Assembly (NCBI RefSeq): GCF_026914185.1 | Contig: NC_070574.1 | Span: 3,100,501-3,164,500, forward strand | Direction of reading: 5' to 3' | Source of the DNA: Puccinia triticina | Lineage: Eukaryota > Basidiomycota > Pucciniomycetes > Pucciniales > Pucciniaceae | Length of the DNA: 64,000 bases | Part shown: in pieces, positions 21,443 through 30,428 of the stretch | Numbering within the stretch: position 1 is the first letter of the stretch | Layout: each line of letters begins with the position of its first letter | Position numbers and translations under genes: made by a program | Notes under the pieces: model-generated | Seen by the model: the letters and a program-made list of their open reading frames with translations, nothing else | Databases searched by the model: none | Told to the model about the DNA's origin: nothing

Positions 21443-21906
21443 TTGAGAAGAATTCCGCAAGCCAAAACAGCTGCAGAAGATGGTAAGCAAAGCGAACCCT
21501 TCCGCAGTCCAAGTGCAGAGTGGCTGATGTTGGAAAAACTCTGTTTACACCTCTGGTGCTTACAGGTCCAACGGAAGCAAGCGGCAAGACTTGACTCAAG
21601 GAAAATCCCAACCAAAAGTCATTATCTGAAAGGATCACCACAAGCGCCAAAGGTAAGCGGTGGGATCAATACTGGAAGATAAAAGATAAGGCAGGAGCTA
21701 ACACACTGCCCATTTTCTGCTAGACAAAGCTGACGCAAAAGAAATCAAAACCACCAATTCCTCTCAAAGAGAAGGAGAAACAATCGGTGAGTTACTGTGC
21801 TACAAAGCTAAAGCAAAGGGAAACAAAAAGACTGATAAGCAAGCACGGCTGCTCAAAAACTGCAGATAATGTTGTGAGTTTACTACGTTGTTTCTCCAAA
21901 GCTTGA
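21443..21906 (+). pseudogene. Four-exon small gene, copy C (decayed)
   Basis: Exons 21443-21482, 21566-21652, 21724-21786 and 21866-21906 (40, 87, 63, 41 nt), phase-1 introns with GTAAGC/ACAG, GTAAGC/CTAG and GTGAGT/GCAG ends; GCTAACA lies upstream of the second acceptor. It has TTG at the start position and a TGA in exon 2. The peptide otherwise parallels copy B (KTAAEDG, KSLSERITTSAKD, SLLRCFSKA). Confidence 0.55.
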
Positions 21907-22564
21907 AAAAGTGGGATAGCATTCAGTAGCGGTTCTTTACGTGTAAGAACCAAACTTGGACTGCACTGTAGGACAGGGCAAGAAAACTGATGACAAGTAA
22001 TCTTGTGTTGAGGAACAGACCAAACGGTTTTGCAGAGCTTCATCTCTGTTTTCTTTTTTCTTTCAAGTTTAATCAGTAGAGAGCGGTCAATCTCCTGCTC
22101 TTAGGTAAAAAACATCTCTTACCCTTAATTCTCTAGACAAAACCATTTGAATATAAATCATAAGTCTAGATTATCTAACAAGAAATAAAATCTTAGATCT
22201 TTGTCTTTTTTCAGTGGTTTGGGGTACATTTCAGCAGTGCCCCTTTTTGGTGCACATGAAGTAAATGTTTGGGGTGCATTCAGGCTGACCCATTATTGTA
22301 TCATATTCAAACATCATAAATGATACCCGAATTGTTATGGTGAGATCTTTACATGTCATGATAGCAATAACATTTTTGATACTCAAATATGATGCAACAA
22401 ATGAGGCCTTAGTTTCTTCTTTCAGCCAATTTGTTAATAATTGCTGAGTATAACACATGATTGCATGAGCTTCACTGCAATTTGTAAGGACTCATTCATG
22501 TACTGATTTATTCCTTTGGGTGATTGATATTTTCTTACTCTGTTCTAAAGTGGGAAAGTTTTGA

Positions 22565-23459
22565 TCAACCAATCTTAGCATTCGAAAAGTCCATCTCGGG
22601 GTGAGCGGCTTTGAATTTTTCCAGCATCTAGAATAGAAGATCAAAAACAACATTCAGTCTTGTAGTGCTTTGGCATGAAGCAGGCCCTACTTACCTCGAG
22701 CTTTTTCTGCTCGTCGGATGTCGGCTTTCCCATTTGTTTTTGCTGGTTATCAAACTGAAAGGGCCAAATGAAAGCGAAGCTGAGCAGATGAGGTAAAGGA
22801 GTACGACATGGCAGACCGAGTGACTTCTTACCATCATTTTTTCGACCATTGCCCTTGTTTCCCCGTCCAATTCACTCAATTTGCTGTTTTCAGGGGTGAT
22901 CTTGGTCGTGTCAATCTTCGGATGGTGCGTCAAGACGTTCTCCCACCATGTCATCTGGTTGATCTTTTCAAGATGTAGATTGATTTCTTTATTGTCATCT
23001 AGAATTTTCTCCGCGCGTGGAAGAGCTTCAGCTGATAGAATTGACGCTTTTAATTTTTGATTTTGCTATACAATCGACCCACCCAGCGTCCAGGTAGACT
23101 CCTCTTGTTTGATTTCTTTGCATAGCGTGCCATCCATGATTGGCTCTTTACCCTTCAGGCCCACTTTAAGCTTGGTCTTCTTGATATCCACCACCAGGTC
23201 GCGTGCCTTCGTTCCGGGTGGAACAGGGATGTTGAGGGAGACATCTTGCAAGCTTTGTTTCCATGTAAACGGAAGCTCTGAAACAATGTTCATGTCGTGA
23301 AAATACTATATTAGTGATTACCATCCGGAGGCACTCCATGGTCTGCAAACGAAACTTACGGGCCTGCTCTTCTTTTTCCCTCTTGCTCTGAGCTTCGTCA
23401 TATGTCGTTCGTTCCTCGGGAGAGAGTGCGGCGTACTCTGCTGGGGTAAGTTTTGCCAT
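22565..23459 (-). CDS. nudC: NudC nuclear-movement protein (CS domain co-chaperone)
   Basis: Five exons on the minus strand: 23459-23360, 23277-23083, 22998-22832, 22754-22695, 22627-22565 (194 aa), all introns 67-84 bp with canonical ends and all phases consistent. The N-terminus [17 protein letters not shown] leads to the CS domain ([51 protein letters not shown]) and the NudC signature [35 protein letters not shown] and [16 protein letters not shown] at the C-terminus. NudC family proteins assist Hsp90 and stabilise LIS1/dynein components in nuclear migration. Length matches fungal NudC. Confidence 0.95.
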
Positions 23460-23735
23460 CGCTAATGTCTGAATGTTGAAACGGATGCAGATCTGGGTGC
23501 CGAGACGGAGGCTGACAAGCGCGAAGTCCGGGCTCCCCCGGTGGTCGGTGGTGTATCAACGCCGCAGCTCCCGAGCGTGCCTCTCCAGGCCTCTCCTTCC
23601 GAGGTCACGCAGACAATCTGAGGAACAATCAGAAAATCGTGTGTTCAAGTGATCTCATCAGAGCCTGGTTACTTGATGGAACTACCAGTTCATCTTCTGA
23701 CTCAAAGAGGGTGGTTTCACCCACAAAAACAGTTA

Positions 23736-23912
23736 TGGTGTTCAAAGTTGGTTTGCATAATTTTATGCATGCATAAATCATAAAATCATAACATCTTTTT
23801 TGCAGGGGATATGACTGTCTGATTATGTAATACAAAATTTTCTCACCAAAATATTTTTATGATTTCATGATTTATGCATGCATAAAATTATGCAAACCAA
23901 CTTTGAACACCA
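23736..23912. mobile_element. TA-flanked MITE, family 2 copy 1 (177 bp)
   Basis: TIRs of about 55 bp begin TGGTGTTCAAAGTTGG and include ATTTTATGCATGCATAAAT; flanked by TA on both sides. A second copy, also 177 bp and TA-flanked, is at 58990-59166. Stowaway-like by TA duplication. Confidence 0.85.
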
Positions 23913-23953
23913 TAAGTGAAACTTGGGTCTTGTTTATCACCAGCATAAATATT

Positions 23954-25458
23954 GGGGCTTGATTAATCAACTCCCAATTTTTTGACTTCTGACTCCCAAT
24001 ATGAGTTTACGTCCTGGGGACCCCAAAATGACGTCCTGCCCGGGTCCCCAGGACCAAAAATTGACACCAGGACCTTTTGGGAGTCGGAAGTCAAAAATAA
24101 AAATATGAAAAGGGAGTCAGAAATTCAATTTCCCAAAAATCCCAGAAAATATAGAAATATTCATATCTCCCCACTGGAGCACCCAAACACCCCCATATTT
24201 TTACAGCCACATAAATACATTTTCTAGACATTATGATGAGATTTATTTGAGTCTAACCCTCAGAAAGGCCTTGAATAGCCAGGGGGCTAATTTGGCGGAT
24301 TTCCTACTAAGGAAATCCGCCAAAGCCTTAGCTACAGTACTACAAAAGCCACCAAATTGTTTCTGCCATAAAAATAAAAAAAATTAAACATACAATCAGC
24401 TTCATGGAATTGGCACACCTCAGGGAGACCATGTGTAGCTGGGGGGCGGATTTGACGGATTTCCTACTAATGCAATCTGCCAAAGCCTTAGCTACAGTGC
24501 TCCAAACACCCCCAGGTATTTTCTGCCGTATTGATACACTCTCTAGAAAATATATTGGTCTCCAAGGAGTTATTACACATCAGGAACACCTTCTATGATT
24601 CCTTAGTAGGAAATCAAATTAGCCTCCCACTCATATAAGGTGTTCCTGATGTGTAATACCTCTGTGCAGCTAAAATTAGCTTCTAGAGAGTGTATTAATA
24701 TGGCAGAAAAAATCTGGGGGCGTTTGGAGCACTGTAGCTCAGGAGTTGGCGGATTGTGTTAGTAGGAAATCCGCCGAATCCGCCCCCGGATACACAGAGT
24801 GTCCCTGAGGTTTGCCCATGCCGTGAAGATTATCATATCATCTAGAGAGTGTATTTATGTTACAGACAAAATCTGGGGGTGTTTGGAGCACTGTAGCTCA
24901 GGATTTGGTGGATTGCATTAGTAGGAAATCCGCCAAATCCACCCCCCGGCTACACATGGTCTCCCTGAGGTGTTCCAATGCCGTGAAGCTGAGTATATGT
25001 TTAAGGAAGTTTATTTTTATGGCAGAAAAAATTTGGTGGCTTTTGGAGTACTGCAGCTAAGGCTTTGGCAGATTTCCTTAGTAGGAAATCCGCCAATTCC
25101 TTAGTAGAAAATCCACCAAATTAGATTTCCTTAGTAGGAAATCCGCCAAATTAGCCCCCTGGCTATTCCAGGCCTTTCTGAGGGTTTAGACTCACATAAA
25201 TCTCATCATAATGTCTAGACAATGTATTTATATGGCTGTAAAAATATGGGGGTGTTTGGGTGCTCCAGTGGGGAATTGAATTTCCAACTCCCTTTTCATA
25301 TTTTTATTTTTGACTTCCAAGTTCCGACTCCCAAAAAGTCCTGGTGTCAATTTTTGGTCCTGGGGACCCGGGCAGGACGTCATTTTGGGGTCCCCAAGAC
25401 ATAAACTCATTTTGGGAGTTGGAAGTCAAAAAAATTGGGAGTCAATCAATCAAGCCCC
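23954..25458. mobile_element. 1.5-kb foldback element
   Basis: Ends GGGGCTTGATT and its complement; the arms stay complementary for about 350 bp (GACTTCYRACTCCCAA, GACGTCCTGCCCGGGT, CTGGCTATTC). Putative 8-bp duplication TAAATATT / TAGATATT (7 of 8). The core (24300-25140) is a set of about 200-bp units in alternating orientation, each with a TTTCCTACTAAGGAAA-like palindrome next to CCGCCAAA. No coding sequence. Confidence 0.75.
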
Positions 25459-25904
25459 TAGATATTATATAAGCCATAATAACACAAATGCAAGCTGAAG
25501 CATAAAGGTGTAATGTTTCTAGATCTTTTTATCAAAAAGAGCCACATGTTCTTGTATGAATTGTCTGGCAAAAATGTATTTTCATCAAGCCGTCAATACC
25601 AGATGAGTGATTTGAAAAACAGGCAACTGATGTACTCCAATTGTAGCAAAAACACAAATGTGGAATGTGGAGGAAGTCATTGTGCTTTTGATTATCTTTG
25701 ATACCCTTGGAGGATCGCTCATGGAATGGACATCGGGATAAGCTTACTCTGGGTGAATAAACCAACTTATCATGGACCGTTACGAGTCTGTTTGCTGAAA
25801 GTCAAATGATTTGATGTGATGATTCTTAGGAGACATTATTAACATTGGCTGAAAAGACAGTGCGATCAAAGTGAAGGAAATGTATGATGATTCTGGAGAT
25901 GAGA

Positions 25905-26336
25905 TTAAATGGCATGTGAGTTGAGGGGCCTGGTATTGCGGCGGCGAAAATATGAGCTTCCGCAACTTGCACGACCATCATCATAGGAGCAGAGATCGCT
26001 GGAAAAACCAACACAAATTTCAGACGTTGTCCTCAAACGGAAGTATGGATCAGAAGTACTCACATAGCGCTGCCATTAACAGAGCTACCGGAAGATGTCG
26101 CTGTTTTTTTTGGTGGCTCGGATTCTTTCGGAGGTGGTTTGTATGTGACCTTGTCGGACTTGGAGGGCTGAGATTGGACAAGCATTAATAGACCAAAACC
26201 AAAAAGGACTGAGTTCAAGGAAAAGGGGTTGTGAATATTGTCATTGGTTCATAAGATTCGGACACCCAAAGATTAACCTCAGAGATAAACGAAAAGAAAT
26301 AAATACGCAACTTATGAGACCAAGGAGAGAGTTCAT
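25905..26336 (-). CDS. Possible small secreted protein
   Basis: Proposed exons 26336-26321, 26208-26064 and 25998-25905. Exon 2 gives a hydrophobic stretch (LFGFGLLMLVQSQ) followed by a Lys/Pro/Ser-rich segment (KSDKVTYKPPPKESEPPKK); its donor GTGAGT at 26063 is strong and the acceptor TTTCCAG at 25999 continues the frame to a stop (DLCSYDDGRASCGS ... two Cys). Joining to the ATG at 26336 makes a signal-peptide-like N-terminus, about 83 aa after cleavage excluded. The first junction (donor GTCTCA, alternatively GTTGCG) is weak. Unknown family; candidate effector only by length and signal. Confidence 0.35.
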
Positions 26337-26900
26337 GGCGCGAAGATATCGAACTGAACAATCGCCTGGTAAGTGAAGGGTGATATGTATGTAAGTGAAG
26401 GGTTGCTAGACGGGGGCCAAGGATTTTTTGAAGTGGCGAAAGGGTGCAAAGCTATCTATTAAAGCTTAAACATGCCTGCCGCTGGCACTGCAGCCGACTT
26501 ACCAGTTCCCGGCCGGCCTATTCGAATTCTGTTGGGACATGATTTCACGGCTGTCATGTTTGAACATTTTTCCAAATGAAAATCTCACACACTCAAGCAC
26601 ATTCGCACCCGGACCCTCCCGGACCACGGACTCTCATCTGTCAACCTCGATGACATCATTCAAAACACAAGATCTACCCTTTGTTAAAAAGTTATTTGGG
26701 AAAACTGAAAGAACATTTGCACAAACGACCCCAGCTCAAACAGACCCCAGCATCGCTTCACGACCTGGGCGGGTTGACCACCAAAGCAAGGCTCGACCAT
26801 TCATTTCTGAAGGGCAAATTAATCATTATTTCAAAGACTTGTAGGTATAGGTGATTGCCTGTTTGGTAAGTTAGAGACAAATGATATCGACAACTACTTT
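26337..26900. other. Intergenic
   Basis: Between the possible secreted protein and the 3' end of the glucosyltransferase gene. A plus frame at 26539-26844 has no recognisable domain, splice partners or signal. Nothing supported. Confidence 0.4.
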
Positions 26901-29367
26901 TCATGAGTTGGGAGGGGAGTTTAATCTATGGATTACAAATTTTGTTTGATTTGATTTTTGAGGGTAATTTCCTTGCGAGATAGTGACGTTCCTTGTGACT
27001 CCCGCTTGAGGGGATAATTTTGGATCCGGAGTGCTCCCTAAGCTCTGTTGTTGAGTGGAATAATATTGAAGCGCTCGAACGGCGAACAACAGGAAGTAAT
27101 GAATGCTTGATCGTTGTTCTCGGAGGAATTGTTTTAGCCAGAAGTATACTTTCTCCTTTGGAAATTTAGGTATCGGTGCAGCTTCGTCTCTGGCCAAGCC
27201 AAGCATCATCATTCTTCTTGCGTGATTCATATCCTGAAAATGAAGATGGTTTCAGAATTCCGAATGAGATAGAATATGAGCATAGCAAAATCTTACTTTA
27301 TAAATCTTCCCAATCGCCCTCCTCACACCATTTTCCTACATTTTTTAAATGTTTCCAAGTCAGTTTATAGGACTCGATCCTGATAGATTAAGTCGATGTG
27401 CAACCACTTGCCTTGCGGATGGCCTCTCCTATTGCTTTTGCTTTCCGGATTTGTTCTGGGTTGGTAGTCGCAGTCCTGAATACTTTTGCAAGCTCAGAGA
27501 CTTTGAAACTTTTGACATGGGCACCGACACCCATTTTCTTCACAAGCTTTGCCCCTGTAAATAACCACGTGCAATGAGACACCAGGAAGCATCCCGAAAT
27601 TGATAGAATAATACTTACAGAAGAATTGATCTCCTGCATTGTTTGAAGGAAATAAAATAAAGCATTTTATGAGTAAATGGCCCGAACCCGGGTGCATGAT
27701 TATAGGAAGACTGACCAAAAAAGGGTTTGATCAATGTCGGTATTCCAGCTGTTGGTTTTTTTGTGCGGAAAAATGATGTGACCATAACCCTTCTCAATAT
27801 GTGTTCAGGCTATCCAAAAATTGGTCAAATGTCAAAGAGTACCCACCGCGCAAGCTAGCGGCAGTAGTACCGGCTCCACCATGTGTCAGAGTAGCATCTA
27901 CTTGGGAAAACAGCCATTCATGAGGGACGGCTCCAACGTAATGTATTGGTGAATCTTGAGATCGAGACGAGTCCAGCAATTCGGCATCCTTTTCGTGTGG
28001 TTTCAAGTCAGCCCAACCTCCGGAAACGACAGCCCAGACTCCTGCCTTCCTGACCGCCCTCTCAAGTTTGCGTTGAACCTCTTGAGCGTCGGGAAATATG
28101 ACCTATCCTCGTACATCAGAATCTGAGCTGTTTGTATACGGCGAGAGGACAGATAGATACGATACTTACTGATCCAAATCCAATATAAACAACTTTCTTG
28201 TGGTTCTCCTTGGCTTTTTTCAGGAAGGATCGGAGGTCTGGAGAGATGCTATCTTCGAGTTTCTTTTGATCCGGTTTTTTCTGCTGATCGACGAACCAGT
28301 AGCCGGTGATATGCGTCTTGTCACCCCAATCCCTAGGTTTTGGAACTATATGCTTGCTAAAGTTATACAAGTAGGGTATATTTGCTGTCCGGAGTTTTGC
28401 GAATGATGTAGGTTTAAGCTTCAACTTTTCTTCCCTCCATCGGTTCACTTTCGACTCAATTCCCTTCCAAATGAGATAGTTGAACATGTTGTAACTTTGG
28501 TCGCGTTAGAATTAAGAAAAATCAGAATGCCAATCTTCGAAAGACAACACAAGTGATGGCGACTCACGACATCCGATTATAATACTTCCCTAGTTGTTGA
28601 GAAGTAACGGCGAAGGGATGCGGATACTCTCTCGTCGGGGTCCACGGCATTGTGAAGGCTCTGAAGTATGGGATCTTCATACTCTCAGCGACGTGGATGC
28701 CCATCATGGCGGTAGGGCTTTCGATCAGGACATCTGTCCCTTTACAAGCTTCTGGCACGGTGATCATCAACTCATCAATCCATTCCCGAAACTGAAGAAG
28801 AAAGAAGTATTCAGCACATTAGACCATATCCCCCGACAGCACATGACCATTGTAATCGTCATGCAAAAGGGTTAGGAAAACTATGGAGTGGACTTTACCT
28901 TGGTATAACCTTCGATGTAGAATTCCGGAGAGAAAAAACCTAGTTGAAGACCGCAAACGGTGGCCTTAGCTTTCGCGACTCTTCAGGAAATTACGCTGAA
29001 CGTTTGACGCACCGTACTCCACGCAGTGCTTGATGAGCTCTTGAGGGTTTCCACCTATGTTCTTGAATGCAATGCCTGAATCCTCAACCATTTCTCGAAA
29101 CTCTAGATGTGTTGCAATGGTGACTTGGTGTCCATCTTGTTGAAGTCCGATACCCAGCGCAATGAAAGGTTGCACATCTCCTCTGGAGCCGATAGTAAGA
29201 CATGTTATTTTTAGAGGACGGGTAGCCCCTGCGACAAACGATGATGGCTTGCTCGGTGATGCGAAAGCTTGCAATGTGAGTGAGATTCCAACCGCTAGGA
29301 TGCCGAGTCGAATGAGTAGTGCGATTGTAGGAGAATGGTGTTTCATTTTCGAAGATTGATGGCTCAT
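26901..29367 (-). CDS. Sterol-type UDP-glucosyltransferase with N-terminal signal/anchor
   Basis: Exons (minus): 29367-29013, 28969-28899, 28791-28568, 28494-28170, 28102-27847, 27748-27716, 27633-27619, 27554-27412, 27335-27297, 27233-26901. All phases agree. Motifs in order: hydrophobic N-terminus ([20 protein letters not shown]), UDP-GT N-domain [16 protein letters not shown] and [44 protein letters not shown], and the donor-binding [20 protein letters not shown] then PFFGDQFFW. This is the ATG26/UGT80 sterol 3-beta-glucosyltransferase fold without the GRAM/PH domains of ATG26, and with a secretory N-terminus instead. Oddities: a 15-nt exon (27633-27619), a GC-AG intron (donor GCAAGT at 27411) and a first intron of only 43 bp, which could instead be a 1-nt frameshift. 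Confidence 0.85.
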
Positions 29368-30428
29368 TCGCCATCAATATTGCTCAAGCTCCTGACTTTA
29401 TGGGCTCTGTACTGATGATTGTTGAGGCTATGGAGGTCGGTCGGAGGCGTAGAGATGCTAGCTTGGTCAGTGCACGAGCCGCTGACACTCTCGAGTATTG
29501 CCAATGTCATTAAAAGATCGGTGACGAGCATTCAATACAGCAAATGCGAGTGGTGCTCTCATTGTTTCTGCCGAAGGGTCCGTAGCCAAGCGAAGGGGGA
29601 CCCATTACTAGAGTTGAAACAAGACTTCAGCCAGCACAATTCATTCTTTGGTACATGTGTCAGGAACTCATCACTCGTGTATTCATGTACAACCGACTGC
29701 TACCGACCGCACTTGGAAAAACTGGAGTGGCAATGCAACTCTTGACCATGAGCTTACGGATTCCGTTGTGACTTGTTTCATGATTAACATATAAAGGTCC
29801 ATGAAACAATCACTAGCAACATAATTTACTGTCCTTTTCTAGCCATCAATTTACTTCCGGATGGCAGTGACCCAAATATGTGGAATACTGGCTTGTACAG
29901 ATAGATACATATCGGAGGAAAAGCTTCTTCAGCGTTGGTACACATATTTATGTGCTGCGGGCGCAACAGCTTGGAGAATAGAACGAACATAACCCCGAAG
30001 TCAATTGTCCAGCAGAAACATGTAATCCAATAAAAATGGTTAAATTCAATGTAAGCCTGTTCATCCCTGGTCGATCTCTCGAAGATTGTGATTTCCCCCT
30101 TGCAATTTCACTTGGTATAGGTATTAGTACAGAAGTGACAAAAACGGACGAGCGAAGCCCTGACCTCAGAGTCAAAATCATTGCGAGGATGACGCTTAAA
30201 TATGCATGCAGGGATTCGGTCTTATTGACTAAAAGCCTTGGAAAATATGTGGGAGAAACGCATCATATATTCCATGGATGCGGAGTCGAGAAAAAAGAAC
30301 GAGTGGCAGGATGGGAATGCATGGACCGAATTGGCTCATTACAGAAAGAGAATAAGTTGTCAACAGTAAGGACTACATGCTAAGAGGGCACCGGGTAAAA
30401 TCTCGAGCCAACGTTCTTCGTGCGTCCG
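29368..30428. other. Intergenic between glucosyltransferase and helicase genes
   Basis: The left part must contain the glucosyltransferase promoter (minus strand). Plus frames at 29419-29745 and 30036-30383 show no family signature or splice structure and I do not call them genes. Confidence 0.4.

Larger units (their letters stand above)
18966..22291. mobile_element. 3.3-kb TIR element carrying two copies of the small gene
   Basis: The left end GGGTCAGCCTAAATGCACCCC and the complement of the right end, GGGTCAGCCTGAATGCACCCC, match for about 45 bp. Flanks ATTGCTGTA and ATTATTGTA agree at 7 of 9 positions, compatible with a decayed 9-bp duplication of Mutator type, but this is weak. Inside, in order: small-gene copy B, a palindromic minisatellite split by a solo LTR, a second GGGGTACCCC-rich array, and small-gene copy C. 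No transposase frame. It could instead be two adjacent related elements. Confidence 0.6.

Noticed and set aside
26539..26844. 101-codon plus frame upstream of the possible secreted protein
   Set aside because: No homology recognised and no regulatory or splice context; compatible with chance.
30036..30383. 115-codon plus frame
   Set aside because: Intergenic between two minus-strand genes, overlaps another open frame on the opposite strand, no domain.
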